Below, one piece after another: positions 16,368 through 26,025 of a stretch of 64,000 nt of DNA. Every line of letters starts with the position of its first letter. Within the stretch, counting starts at the first letter, position 1. The stretch comes from Myxosarcina sp. GI1. Its GTDB lineage: Bacteria > Cyanobacteriota > Cyanobacteriia > Cyanobacteriales > Xenococcaceae. A program made the translations under genes and the position numbers. Location: the NCBI RefSeq assembly GCF_000756305.1, contig NZ_JRFE01000034.1, positions 5,512 to 69,511 on the forward strand, given 5' to 3'. The notes below the pieces were generated by a model that saw only the letters and a program-made list of their open reading frames with translations, was not told where the DNA came from and did not search any database.

Positions 16368-18383
16368 CGGTAAACTAAAAATAAACTTACTACCTTTTCT
16401 TAAGGTACTTTCAACCCCGATCGTTCCTCCGTAAGAGGTGACAAGTTTTTTGGCTATATAAAGTCCGAGTCCAGAACTCTTCTCGCTTCTGAAACTTTCA
16501 AACGGTTGAAAAATTTCCTTGAGATAAGCACGACGAATGCCAATTCCGTTATCTTCTACAATAAATTCAATTTTTCGATTTTTTGATAATCTCGTTTTAA
16601 CACATATCGTAGGAAAGTATTCGTGGGCAGTTCTAGCTTTAGCACTGACTGCCCAAACAGCGTTTTCTAGCAAATTATTCAAAACTATTTCTAAAACAAC
16701 TGTACTTATTTCAGTCTCGGTCGGAATTTTGCCATCATACTGCTTTAAAACACAAATTGGATTACCATCATCATTTTCAGCAAAAAATCTATTAACTATT
16801 GTTTCAACTGTTTGGTTGGCATCAAGCGAATTTGTAAGCTCAATTATATTTAAGTGAGAATATTTTAGAAAACGATCGAGCTGCATATTATATCGGGTTA
16901 AGATTGAAACTTCTTTATCAATATTTAAGACTGCTTTATTAAAATTTTCTTCAGCTTCTAAAACCTCTTGTTCGTCTTTTGGTAAAATGCTTTCAAATTT
17001 TTTAAAGCTAGTTTTGATTAGACGACTGCTACTCTTGAATGAGTGCAGCTTATTTCCCAGACGGTGCTTTAAATCGCCAGCTAACAAGTCCAAACTTAAA
17101 AACTTATCTAGTTCTTGCTTTCTGTTTAGATAATAGATAATTGCCAGATAAACAACCCAAACGCTGGCTATTGAGATAGCAACGGGTAGCCACCAACCTA
17201 AATTGTGAGCGACAAAGCAGCACAAAAGTAAGATTCCCGTTATTGATAAAGCAGGTAGCAAAGTAGCTAAGTACAGGTTTTTACGAGAATAGCTAGATTT
17301 AGCGATAAATTTAATTATCGCTCCTACAGAAGCCAAAAACAAAAGTATTTCAATTATTTTTGGTGCGGGTTTCATCAAAGGTCGCCCATCTAAAGCAGCA
17401 CTAATTATCGAACTAGCAACCTGAGCGACTATCTCTACGCCAAATGTTTCTACACCATAAGTTCCTATCTTATCGGTTCTTCGCCAACGGTTTAGAGGTA
17501 TGGGATGACGGTCGCCAGTAGCGGAAGATACGTTGCCAATTATTACTAAGCGATCGCTAAATAGGTCGGGCGGAATTTGATTGCTAGTTATTTCTCCCGC
17601 AGATACTCTTCTAAAAAGCGTTTCTCCCTTTCGCCAATTAATCAAAAAATCTAAACCTTGTCGATCGTCATTATAAGCACCTGCAAAATTTTTCAAAGGG
17701 TTTAGAATTACTAAATTTTGCTCGTCATCGTCATAAAATATTAAAGAATTATTATCGAGTAGATCCGTTTTTAATCCTTTTCTTACTAAATATTCACCTG
17801 CTAATCGCGAACCAATATAAGGTACATCTCTTGGTTCTCCTTCTTTACTCAAAATAGGAAAGATGTAGGAGCGACGAATAAAACCGTCACGGTCGCTAGG
17901 TAGGTCGCTTGCGGCAATCTGCTCTTTCTCTTTAAGCACTTTTGGAGGATTAATTTTTGGTTCTAATATTTTTTCAATGCCGAATAAATTGGGAGTAGAG
18001 CGAAATAATTCTTGCAAACGTTTGTAGGCTTGACTATTTTCTTCGTCGCTGAGGCGCGGCGAGTATACGGGTATGTCTCGATAAATATCAAAAGCAATTA
18101 AGCTCGGTTGCTGCGCTTGAATTTTTTCAACTAATGCAGCCAGATTCTCGTCAGAAAACGTAGTTTCTTCATAAGTCTGAAGATTTTCTTCAGTCCATTC
18201 GACTATGACAATCCTTTCGTCCATTGGTTCTGACGGACGAAGGTGAAAACCAAGATCGTATACTGCTAGATCTAAAATTCTTAAAATACCGCTCAAGCTA
18301 AGAAACGCTATTGGCAAAACAACTGTCAATAAAACGTATTTAACTATTTTTCTAGAGGATTGCGAAAAAAAACTAACCAACAT
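16305..18383 (-). CDS. CHASE2-domain sensor histidine kinase
   Basis: About 692 residues from the ATG at 18383. An N-terminal transmembrane helix precedes a periplasmic CHASE2 domain (about 25-310: LAVYDLGFHLRP, RIVIVEWTEENL, IAFDIYRD, ASDLPSDRDGFIRR, LVIIGNVSSATGDRH). Three membrane helices follow (about 340-415). The phospho-acceptor region contains H440 in DLKHRLGNKLHSF. The ATPase has N-box NNLLENAVWA, G1 EDNGIGI and G2 SSGLGLYIAKKLV. The kinase therefore looks active. No response regulator is adjacent; the partner could be the truncated regulator at the window start or lie elsewhere. DUF928 and CHAT genes next to it match a recurrent cyanobacterial neighbourhood. Confidence 0.92.
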   Translation of the reverse strand: MLVSFFSQSSRKIVKYVLLTVVLPIAFLSLSGILRILDLAVYDLGFHLRPSEPMDERIVIVEWTEENLQTYEETTFSDENLAALVEKIQAQQPSLIAFDIYRDIPVYSPRLSDEENSQAYKRLQELFRSTPNLFGIEKILEPKINPPKVLKEKEQIAASDLPSDRDGFIRRSYIFPILSKEGEPRDVPYIGSRLAGEYLVRKGLKTDLLDNNSLIFYDDDEQNLVILNPLKNFAGAYNDDRQGLDFLINWRKGETLFRRVSAGEITSNQIPPDLFSDRLVIIGNVSSATGDRHPIPLNRWRRTDKIGTYGVETFGVEIVAQVASSIISAALDGRPLMKPAPKIIEILLFLASVGAIIKFIAKSSYSRKNLYLATLLPALSITGILLLCCFVAHNLGWWLPVAISIASVWVVYLAIIYYLNRKQELDKFLSLDLLAGDLKHRLGNKLHSFKSSSRLIKTSFKKFESILPKDEQEVLEAEENFNKAVLNIDKEVSILTRYNMQLDRFLKYSHLNIIELTNSLDANQTVETIVNRFFAENDDGNPICVLKQYDGKIPTETEISTVVLEIVLNNLLENAVWAVSAKARTAHEYFPTICVKTRLSKNRKIEFIVEDNGIGIRRAYLKEIFQPFESFRSEKSSGLGLYIAKKLVTSYGGTIGVESTLRKGSKFIFSLPLINRNHPRFFDNFLSFLRKE

Positions 18384-18404
18384 GAATGGCAACAAATGTT
18401 TTGT

Positions 18405-19079
18405 TTAATTGTTTTGAGAAACTTTTGCACTGTTAAGTAGTTGCTCTAAATAATTAGAGCGATTGCGTTCTTCAACTGCTAAATTTAAGGCATCATACCA
18501 GAAACCATTTTGAGCATAAATAGCTGCGCTTTGCAATTCATTTTGAGCGGTACGAAGTTGCGTTGCTACTTTCGATGAGGTCTGTCTACGTTCGATCGCC
18601 GCTCCGAGGACTTCTCGATATTCATTTAAATTATTCTCGCAGGGTATAGCGACATACCAGAGATAAGTTTTGTTAGGTTCGAGTTGCGTAGATTCGGGTA
18701 GCTCGATCCGATTGATTCCCTCCGAAACAGGAAAATTTTTCTCAACTAGTGTTTTGGCAGATTGAGGATCTACCAGCGTAAACACAAACGTTTTTTTTGA
18801 AGAAATTTTATCGGCAGAAAGATATAAAGTTGGTCTTTCAACAGAAGTTTGATGAACTACTTCAAGTTCGGGAACTAATAAAGTTACCGAATTTTTGGCG
18901 ATATTGCTTCGGCAGTTTGAGCGAGAACCACTACCTACGGTTCGTCGCTGTTCTACTTCCCGTGAATCAGAAGCTGGAACATAGCCTTGTAGCCAGTTAG
19001 CCTTGAGTTTTAGCTCAAACGAAAAAATGGAACCCAAAAAAATCAAACAAAATAGCAAATTTTTGGTTTTAAACATCAT
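18405..19079 (-). CDS. DUF928 family secreted protein
   Basis: A 224-residue exported protein with a signal peptide (LLFCLIFLGSIFSFELKLKA). The core shows the DUF928 pattern: VGSGSRSNC near the start, SVTLLVPE, PTLYLSADK, FVFTLVDPQSAKTL and NKTYLWYVAIPC. The C-terminal part is helical (VATQLRTAQNELQSAAIYAQ NGFWYDALNL). DUF928 proteins often sit next to CHASE2 and CHAT genes in cyanobacteria; their role is unknown. Its stop codon lies 21 bp before the CHASE2 kinase start, so the two share a transcript. AAGGGG precedes the ATG. Confidence 0.88.
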   Translation of the reverse strand: MMFKTKNLLFCLIFLGSIFSFELKLKANWLQGYVPASDSREVEQRRTVGSGSRSNCRSNIAKNSVTLLVPELEVVHQTSVERPTLYLSADKISSKKTFVFTLVDPQSAKTLVEKNFPVSEGINRIELPESTQLEPNKTYLWYVAIPCENNLNEYREVLGAAIERRQTSSKVATQLRTAQNELQSAAIYAQNGFWYDALNLAVEERNRSNYLEQLLNSAKVSQNN

Positions 19080-19198
19080 TTTCCCCTTAAGAAATTATTT
19101 AAAAAATTATAAATTATTGATAAGTGAGGCAAATGTATTAGGTACATTTACTTTCTGATAATATTACAATTAAAGGTTTTAATAAAGACTAATTTATT

Positions 19199-21496
19199 AT
19201 GTCGAGCAGTTGGCAAAATAGCAATTGTTTGTTGAGTTTTGGCTCTATTGCAGTAGTTGCAGGATTGGGCTTTCAAGCTCCTGTTTCTGCCGAGCCTACA
19301 GCAGCCTCACTCGAAAGCGAATCAAACGAAAATACTTACTCGCTTTGGCAACAGGGTAATTTAGTTCGAGCAGTAGAACAACTACAAGAGCGGGCAACGA
19401 TGTATCGCGCCCAAAACCAAGTCAAAGAAGAAATGGAAACTTTGCTCGAACTTTCTCAAGGATATATAGAATTGGGACGATATCAACCTGCTATAAACGA
19501 ATTAGAACGAGTTTTAGCCTTATCGCCTCCAACTCATTATTCGGTACTAGCTCAAAAAAGACTTGGTAACGCCTATAGCGGTATGGGAAAATACAATAAA
19601 GCTATATCAGCATACTCTAGCAGCTTAAAAGAAACAACTTCTCTATCGCAATTATCGACCCTGAATAATTTAGTTAAGACTTTACAAGAGCGTCAAAAAA
19701 ACTATCTAAATAAGGCGCGAGAAATTCGCTCTTTAAATGAAGCCGACAAATATCGCGCTTTTGCCAGAGAAGATCGCACCTTAGCTCTAAAATATGCCAA
19801 ACGCGCTGTCGATTTGAGTCAAAACGAATTTTCAACCTCTGCCGTTCGCGCTTTAATCGAATGGAGTCGTCTGTGGCAGCAACAACTCAGTCCTAGATAC
19901 TTAGAAAGAGGGAGAAATATCTTAGACAATTTACCGCCATCGCGATCGAGTGTTTATTTAATGCTCAATTGGGCGAAAATAGATCGCGCTCGTAGGGTTA
20001 GTTGGTTGGAAAAAGCCGATACTGTAGCTAGAGCGATTGGCGACGAGGCAGCTACTAGCTATGTGCTTTTGGAATTGGGTTATGCTTACGAAGAAACTCA
20101 AGATTTTGAAACGGCAATTGATTTTGCTCGTAAGGCTCAAATTTTATCGCAATCGGCATTTGCCTATGACAGCCTCTATCGCTCCCAACGTTTGGCGGGA
20201 AGAATTTATCGAGAAATTGGCAATAAGAATGCAGCACTAGAAGCTTATCGAGGGGCTATTGCTTCAATCGATATTATTTCTCAGAATCTAGTTAGTGAGC
20301 GAGCGGAGCAATCGCAGCAGATAGCTAAATTCAATCGAGAAATCGAAACAATTTATCGTGAAACTTTAAAATTACTTTTAGCCGCTCCAGCGACTTCTGC
20401 TAGTCTTATTGAAGCTCTCTTAGTTTATGACAAGTTGAGATTGGCACAACTACGCAGTTATTTTGGTGACAATTGCTTTGAAGTTTCTCAAAAAGACTTA
20501 ACGAGTCAAACCTTATTAAAAAACAAAAATGCCGCTTTAATAAATTCGATTATTTTAGAAGACGAAGTATTTTTTATTCTTCAGCTTAAAGATGGCAGGA
20601 TACTAAAAAGTAGTAGAAAAATTTCCAAGAAGCAACTAGTCCGACTAGCCAAACAGTGGCATCAAAACTTGACTGATGGCAATAATTGGGAATTTCGTTA
20701 TGGTTCTAGCTTTTTCTACGACCTAATTATTAAGTCTTTTGCAACCGAACTCGAACAAACCAACACTCAGGTTTTGGTTTTTATCCACGATGGGATTTTG
20801 CGAAATCTACCGATGGCAGCTTTATACGATAGAGAGAGAAAGAAGTTTTTGGCAGAAAAATGGGCAAGTGTCTCCTCAATTGGTTTGAATTTTACTTCGA
20901 CTAGCGAACGAAAAAATTTAGAAGCCCTGGTTTTTGGCTTAGAAGCCGCTCGTTCTGGTTGGTCGCGACTGGAAAATGTCGAAGCAGAAACTACTTTTGT
21001 TCGAGATCTCATTGGTGGAGACAAGTTTCTCAATGACCAATTTACTGTCGAAAAATTATCCCATCAACTAGAACGAAATAACTATTCTGTACTTCATTTG
21101 GCAACACACGGTTATTTCGGCGGAACTGCTGAAACCTCATTCATTTTGGCTTACGACCAAAAAATTTCGACAGCCCAGCTAGAAAATATTTTACTTTCCA
21201 GTCCTGAAGCGATCGAGCTTTTAGTTTTGAGTGCCTGTGAAACCGCAGTCGGCAGCGATCGCGCTTTGTTGGGACTGGCAGGTGTAGCCGCCAGGAGCGG
21301 TGTGGCATCTACTCTGGGCAGTCTCTGGGAGGTAGAGGACGAAGACCAATCAAAAATGATCGAAAGCTTTTACACTCAAATAAAGGAAAATAACGTCAAT
21401 AAGGCGATCGCTCTCCAAAAAATTCAAATAAATGAAATTCGCCAACTCGCTCTTCCCCAAACTTGGGCAGCACTTAATCTCATTGGCGATTGGTGA
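19199..21496 (+). CDS. CHAT-domain protease with TPR repeats
   Basis: A 765-residue protein with a likely N-terminal signal or anchor (LLSFGSIAVVAGLGFQAPVSA). Residues about 50-380 are TPR-like helix pairs (YQPAINELERVLALSPP, YNKAISAYSSSLKE, NKNAALEAYRGAI). The CHAT caspase-like domain covers about 500-765, with the catalytic dyad H637 in LHLATHGYFGG and C680 in LVLSACET, and LGSLWEVED near the end. Both catalytic residues are present, so proteolysis is plausible. It is divergent from the DUF928-CHASE2 pair, with about 120 bp between, and convergent with the haemagglutinin gene 20 bp downstream. A candidate target is that adhesin or a partner in the same island. Confidence 0.92.
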   Translation: MSSSWQNSNCLLSFGSIAVVAGLGFQAPVSAEPTAASLESESNENTYSLWQQGNLVRAVEQLQERATMYRAQNQVKEEMETLLELSQGYIELGRYQPAINELERVLALSPPTHYSVLAQKRLGNAYSGMGKYNKAISAYSSSLKETTSLSQLSTLNNLVKTLQERQKNYLNKAREIRSLNEADKYRAFAREDRTLALKYAKRAVDLSQNEFSTSAVRALIEWSRLWQQQLSPRYLERGRNILDNLPPSRSSVYLMLNWAKIDRARRVSWLEKADTVARAIGDEAATSYVLLELGYAYEETQDFETAIDFARKAQILSQSAFAYDSLYRSQRLAGRIYREIGNKNAALEAYRGAIASIDIISQNLVSERAEQSQQIAKFNREIETIYRETLKLLLAAPATSASLIEALLVYDKLRLAQLRSYFGDNCFEVSQKDLTSQTLLKNKNAALINSIILEDEVFFILQLKDGRILKSSRKISKKQLVRLAKQWHQNLTDGNNWEFRYGSSFFYDLIIKSFATELEQTNTQVLVFIHDGILRNLPMAALYDRERKKFLAEKWASVSSIGLNFTSTSERKNLEALVFGLEAARSGWSRLENVEAETTFVRDLIGGDKFLNDQFTVEKLSHQLERNNYSVLHLATHGYFGGTAETSFILAYDQKISTAQLENILLSSPEAIELLVLSACETAVGSDRALLGLAGVAARSGVASTLGSLWEVEDEDQSKMIESFYTQIKENNVNKAIALQKIQINEIRQLALPQTWAALNLIGDW

Positions 21497-21516
21497 TGTG
21501 GCGATCGCCTACCAAA

Positions 21517-24027
21517 TCACTTCAAATCGGCAGCTTCCCTCGTACAAACTTGAGGCTGACTAATTTCTCGTTCTTGAACTGCAACCAGAAAGGTTCTGCC
21601 ATCTGCGTTAGTTTGTACCGCATTAGGTTCGATTAAGGGATCTCCCTCCTGCCAGATTGGAGGTACATTGTTATTTGTTTGTCGATTGCTCGGCTTGGAA
21701 TTTGGTTTTGGTTCTGAAGGTACTTCGTCTGCCGTCACTATAGGGTCTTCATCGTCAAAAAAGTTATAGGGTGATTCTGGAACTCCACCACCTAGATAAA
21801 CTAACTCCGAGCGTTCGGGACGATTGGGATCTAAACAGCTTCCCTTTAATAGCTCTCGATAGGATTCGAGATTTAGTTCTCTAGCCGAGACTATCACATC
21901 CTCCTCGGCATTACTTTCGGGAGAGTTTATCGTTACTGTCCCGTCAATACCTAATTCCGAATCGGCAGTAATATCGTTATCTGGAGTCAGTGAAGGTCGT
22001 GCTTCGAGTCCGATGATTGTATCGGTAGTAATTTCAATATTGCCACCGCTTCCCTCAAAGGCGTTAGCAGTAATGTCGCTATTGTTGAATCCCAGGATGG
22101 TGTCGGCAGTGATGTCAATATTACCGCTATCTCCCACACCTCCTGCTGTAGCTGAGATTTGGCTGTTATTTGATAGGGAAAGGCGATCTGTGTTGAGATT
22201 AATGTTGCCACCATCACCTGAAATGGTACTCGCAGCAACAGTACTATTGTCAAAACTGACTAAATCAGAATTTATTTGAAGACTTCCAGCATCACCAATC
22301 CCACCATTACGAACGTTTATTTCTCCATTATCGCTAACGCTTAGTTTAGGAGTATTAATTTCGACACCTCCAGCGTTTCCTGTTGGAGACTCTAGACTTT
22401 CAAGTATCGCTAAAGTTCTAGAAAAACCTTCAGCACGACTAGCCGAAGAAGAAATTTGACCAGTTATATTAAAATCCGTACTACCACCTATAAGTTCGAT
22501 TGATTCAACTGCATCTATAACAACCTTTCCACTACTTCCGCTTGACAAGCTAGCAGCATTAATTCTTCCTCCATCTACGATCCTTAAACGGGCTGTATCT
22601 ATTTGCAAAAACCCTGCATTTCCAGATGCAGTAGTGGCGACAAAAACATCACTGTTATTCATGAGAGCATTTGGATCTGTATCTCCTACGATGGATATCG
22701 AATCGGTAGCATTAATCGTAAGGTTTCCGCTATTTCCAGAGCCTAAAGCAAGCGATCCTACCGCAGCTCCAAAACTAACGTTCATAGTTTTTGTGGCTAT
22801 AGAAATGTTTCCCGCGTTTCCCTGACCTTTTGACTGTGCAGTTAAGAAGCTTGCAGTTGGTGCAAGAGGTGATAACCACGCCCCATATAAGTTTACAGAC
22901 ACTATAGCGTTGATTACTACATTTCCTCCATCTGCAATTCCGTAAGTTGCAGTTCCCAATGTTGCCCCATTGCGAAGAAAAAATTCTTCTGTATTTATCT
23001 TGATTGTGCTACTCTTTCCTCGCGCTGCTGCTATACTACCGAAAGAAGTGCGAAAGTCACCATTTTCTGAAACGCCGTTAATATCGAGTTTTCTTGAATT
23101 TACGCTAATGGCTTGAGATGGCTTGGAACCTTGATTTTGATTCATGACAATCGAACCAAATGAAACTTCAATTTCATCTCCATGAAAACTAATTTTTCCA
23201 TCACCAAAACCACTTGTATTGACTGATGAACGGTTTGTTATTTGTATATCTCCAAAACTGTTTATATTTTCATAATTAAAATTCCAGCTTGTGTTATTTT
23301 TATTTAATTTAACTTCACCGTTGGCTACAGAGGCAAGTTCTATCTGTCCAGATTCGGCTGTAATATTTCCGCCGTCTAAAATGATGTCTCCTCCAAGTAA
23401 AGCTATGGTTTGTTTCGGCTTTACTTTTAACCCATCACTACTTAATATGTTTTGATACGGTAAAAAAGTGAATGTATCAACTATGGAGTGACCAGATCCT
23501 TTTACCTGAATTGGACTAGAGTTTGTTCCAAAACCCAAGCCAACAGGAATTTCAACTGTTAAAACAGGTTTTGCCAAAGGTTTTGTTGCCGAAAAGCCAA
23601 TACCATCTTTAAACTTAATACTTTCAGCCGTTGTTGCTATGAAAGAACCACCAACATCGATCGCCGCATTCTGTCCAAAAACAATGCCATTGGGATTCAT
23701 CAAAAACAGATTAGCAGTACCCTCTACTCCTAATGTCCCAAATATCTTGGAAACATTGCTACCTGTAATACGAGAAAAGATGTTTTCAATCCCTGCGGGA
23801 TTTGCAAAATAAACTTCCAAACCTTCACCAACATTAAATTCTTGAAAGCTATGAAACAGGTTTTCTCCTCTAATCGCTCCGCCTTCTATGCGCTGGCGTA
23901 ATTCATTAATCGAGTCGATCGTGGAACTTTCGGTATTCAAAGACGTATCTGGAACAATCTGAGCAACTACGGAAGAAGGAATAGTTAAAGAAAGGCAAAT
24001 AAAAAAATAGTTAATTAGTTTCTTCAC
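21517..24027 (-). CDS. Filamentous haemagglutinin-type TpsA exoprotein
   Basis: About 836 residues from the GTG at 24027; a TTG at 24036 would add three. A signal peptide ends near SSVVAQ. The TPS secretion domain (about 25-280) has GGAIRGENLFHSFQEFNVG, ENIFSRITGSNVSKIFGTLG, NLFLMNPNGIVFG and GGSFIATTAESI. Then come repeated beta-helix units with GSGNSGNLTINAT-, GNAGGVEINTPKL- and GDGGNINLNTDRL-like turns. The C-terminus holds a disulfide-like pair (SCLDPNRP, QVCTREAADL) common in cyanobacterial TpsA proteins. The TpsB gene at 13521 is the most likely exporter, even though it is 7 kb away. Confidence 0.92.
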   Translation of the reverse strand: MKKLINYFFICLSLTIPSSVVAQIVPDTSLNTESSTIDSINELRQRIEGGAIRGENLFHSFQEFNVGEGLEVYFANPAGIENIFSRITGSNVSKIFGTLGVEGTANLFLMNPNGIVFGQNAAIDVGGSFIATTAESIKFKDGIGFSATKPLAKPVLTVEIPVGLGFGTNSSPIQVKGSGHSIVDTFTFLPYQNILSSDGLKVKPKQTIALLGGDIILDGGNITAESGQIELASVANGEVKLNKNNTSWNFNYENINSFGDIQITNRSSVNTSGFGDGKISFHGDEIEVSFGSIVMNQNQGSKPSQAISVNSRKLDINGVSENGDFRTSFGSIAAARGKSSTIKINTEEFFLRNGATLGTATYGIADGGNVVINAIVSVNLYGAWLSPLAPTASFLTAQSKGQGNAGNISIATKTMNVSFGAAVGSLALGSGNSGNLTINATDSISIVGDTDPNALMNNSDVFVATTASGNAGFLQIDTARLRIVDGGRINAASLSSGSSGKVVIDAVESIELIGGSTDFNITGQISSSASRAEGFSRTLAILESLESPTGNAGGVEINTPKLSVSDNGEINVRNGGIGDAGSLQINSDLVSFDNSTVAASTISGDGGNINLNTDRLSLSNNSQISATAGGVGDSGNIDITADTILGFNNSDITANAFEGSGGNIEITTDTIIGLEARPSLTPDNDITADSELGIDGTVTINSPESNAEEDVIVSARELNLESYRELLKGSCLDPNRPERSELVYLGGGVPESPYNFFDDEDPIVTADEVPSEPKPNSKPSNRQTNNNVPPIWQEGDPLIEPNAVQTNADGRTFLVAVQEREISQPQVCTREAADLK

Positions 24028-24434
24028 GACTAACAAAATATAAAAATATATTTTAAAACTTTCAAAATTGCTTTTTAAATCTTCACAAATGCAGAGCCGA
24101 AAGAAAACGCAGTCTTAAAAGCTCTAATATATAGTACAGCTTAATAATAAAAAAATACCTTTTTCACGAGAGACTTAATTAATTTTAATCTTATCACAGA
24201 TAAAATTTTGCGACTTATTAAGTTTCAATTTATACAAATCATCAAAAAAGCCTCACAAAAATACTACTTATATTGTGTACAATAAAAAAAAAGTTTTAAT
24301 GTACAATATACAAAATTTAACTTTTGTAAACAAAAATAAAAAGTTAAAATAGCATACTAAACTACAAATGTTTTGCTCTTGAGTAAACAAAATAGTTTAT
24401 ATTTAACAAGTGATTAATTATACAACTAAATGTT
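24028..24434. other. AT-rich intergenic region between TpsA and FkbM genes
   Basis: About 400 bp, markedly AT-rich, with many A and T runs and two near-identical GTACAATA tracts (near 24277 and 24300) that could hold promoter elements. No open frame or stable hairpin stands out. Confidence 0.4.
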
Positions 24435-25268
24435 ATGAATAAATCTATTCGTGAAATGCAGTTAGCTAACAAGAAGAAAGTTTTTTATCTAAATAAAGAA
24501 GAAATTGAATTTTTAGATAACCAAATGGAAAACTATGTTAAGCATGGAATTGTTTTGACTGAAAATAGCGTAGTTTTTGATGTAGGAGCTAATATTGGTA
24601 TGTTTTGCCTTTATTGTTGCGAACTTTGTAGCAGAAATCCTGAAATTTACGCTTTTGAACCTATTCCGCAAATATTTGAAGTTCTCCAACTCAACGTGCA
24701 ACGTCTCGATTCAGATCGAATAAAAATATACAATTATGGCATATCGAATCAGACTAGAAATGAAGTTATTTTTGAATATTTTCCTGGTGCCAGCGGATTT
24801 TCAACAATGTATTCAGAAAATCTTGAAGAGTTTAGAAATTCTATTAAATCAGTTATACTTCATAATATTGAAGCTTTAGCTACTTTTATAAATGAAATAC
24901 GTTTGATTCGCATATTACCTTCTTTTTTGCAGACTTGGGTTGTTGATTTTGAGCTTAATAGAAAATTAAAGTCGAAAAAAGTTGTCTGTCAGGTAAAAAC
25001 AATTTCACAAATCATTAGCGAACATAATATTCAACAGATAGATCTGCTAAAAATTGACGTAGAAAAAAGCGAATTGGATGTGTTACTCGGAATTAAAAAT
25101 CAAGACTGGAGTAAAATCAAGCAAATCGTGATTGAAGTTCACGATCTTGGAGGCAGAGTTGATAAGATTAAAGCATTACTATCGACTCATAATTTTGGCA
25201 AAATTATCATAGAACAGGAGACATATTTAAGTAATTCAGAATACTTAAATATATATGCAATGCGATAG
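24435..25268 (+). CDS. FkbM family methyltransferase
   Basis: A 277-residue SAM-dependent methyltransferase. The SAM motif is VVFDVGANIGMF (about residues 46-57), followed by IYAFEPIPQIFEVLQLN and the later IDLLKIDVEKSELDVLLGI and IVIEVHD. These are the usual FkbM landmarks. Members methylate sugars or natural products; the substrate here is unknown, and no biosynthetic genes are adjacent. The gene stands alone in an AT-rich stretch and has lower GC content than its neighbours, so it may have been acquired separately. ATG at 24435. Confidence 0.85.
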   Translation: MNKSIREMQLANKKKVFYLNKEEIEFLDNQMENYVKHGIVLTENSVVFDVGANIGMFCLYCCELCSRNPEIYAFEPIPQIFEVLQLNVQRLDSDRIKIYNYGISNQTRNEVIFEYFPGASGFSTMYSENLEEFRNSIKSVILHNIEALATFINEIRLIRILPSFLQTWVVDFELNRKLKSKKVVCQVKTISQIISEHNIQQIDLLKIDVEKSELDVLLGIKNQDWSKIKQIVIEVHDLGGRVDKIKALLSTHNFGKIIIEQETYLSNSEYLNIYAMR

Positions 25269-25293
25269 TAAATTTGTCTACAGCTAGAGAGTT

Positions 25294-25345
25294 ACGGTGT
25301 CTCCGCGTACCAATAAGCTTCGCTTTTGCTGCCGCTTCACACCGT
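25294..25345. repeat. 52-bp dispersed repeat with 7-bp terminal inverted repeats, copy 1
   Basis: Starts ACGGTGT and ends ACACCGT, with CCGCGTACCAATAAGCTT inside. A copy with a single mismatch is at 32660-32711. It is noncoding here, between the FkbM gene and the antitoxin gene. Looks like a MITE-type or small dispersed repeat. Confidence 0.8.
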
Positions 25346-25431
25346 TAGGGTAAAGCTATATTGGACATCTCTTGCAGAAATCGAGCAAATTAGCTATAGT
25401 TAATGGACATCTCTTACGCTGGAGTTTAAAA

Positions 25432-26025
25432 ATGAGTACTATTACTGTTACCGACGATAGCGATCGCGAAATACTGTCTTCTGTTAAACACTTAATCTCA
25501 GATATGTCTCCCAAAACCAAGAAGCTTCTAAAGAAAAGGTTTGAAAGTATTGCTGTTCGACCTTGTCCTCCAATTGAGGAGCAGCTTTTAGCAGATGAAA
25601 TATCAGGAAAATCTTATACAAAAGAAGAAGTAAAAGAACTTCTATTGAGTAATTTGATTAACTCGTTTACTATCAGAAATTCGTTATTGAAAAATAGTAT
25701 TTCGGGAGCGGAGGTAGCTACCTTACTAGATTGCAGTTCCAGACAGACTCCACTAGATCGAGTAAAAAATAAAACTCTGCTGGCAGTTAAAGATAATGGT
25801 CAATGGAAGTACCCACTATGGCAATTTGATATTAATGGTCCAGATAGAGTAATAGAAGGATTACCATTAGTACTTGCTGCATTAAATGTCTCAAACCTTG
25901 CCAAAATTAGCTGGTTAACCCGTCATAATCCTGTATTTGAAGGCAAAACTCCCCTCGAAATGCTCGAAAATCGAGAAGTAGAAAAAGTTTTGACCGAGGC
26001 AAGAGGAGTAGGAATAGCTCAGTAG
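25432..26025 (+). CDS. Antitoxin of RES toxin (Xre/MbcA/ParS-like, DUF2384-type)
   Basis: A 197-residue protein from the ATG at 25432, preceded by GGAG; the frame upstream contains repeat DNA and was not used. The N-terminal half is basic and helical and may bind DNA (ISGAEVATLLDCSSRQTPLDRV is helix-turn-helix-like). The C-terminal part has the toxin-binding signature, LVLAALNVSNLAKISWLTRH then FEGKTPLEML and EKVLTEARG. It overlaps the RES toxin by one base (TAGTG), the standard arrangement of such pairs. It would neutralise the toxin and probably repress its own promoter. Confidence 0.82.
   Translation: MSTITVTDDSDREILSSVKHLISDMSPKTKKLLKKRFESIAVRPCPPIEEQLLADEISGKSYTKEEVKELLLSNLINSFTIRNSLLKNSISGAEVATLLDCSSRQTPLDRVKNKTLLAVKDNGQWKYPLWQFDINGPDRVIEGLPLVLAALNVSNLAKISWLTRHNPVFEGKTPLEMLENREVEKVLTEARGVGIAQ

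Noticed and set aside
18384-18395. Upstream TTG start for the CHASE2 kinase
   Set aside because: The ATG at 18383 is four codons later and leads directly into the first membrane helix; TTG is less likely.
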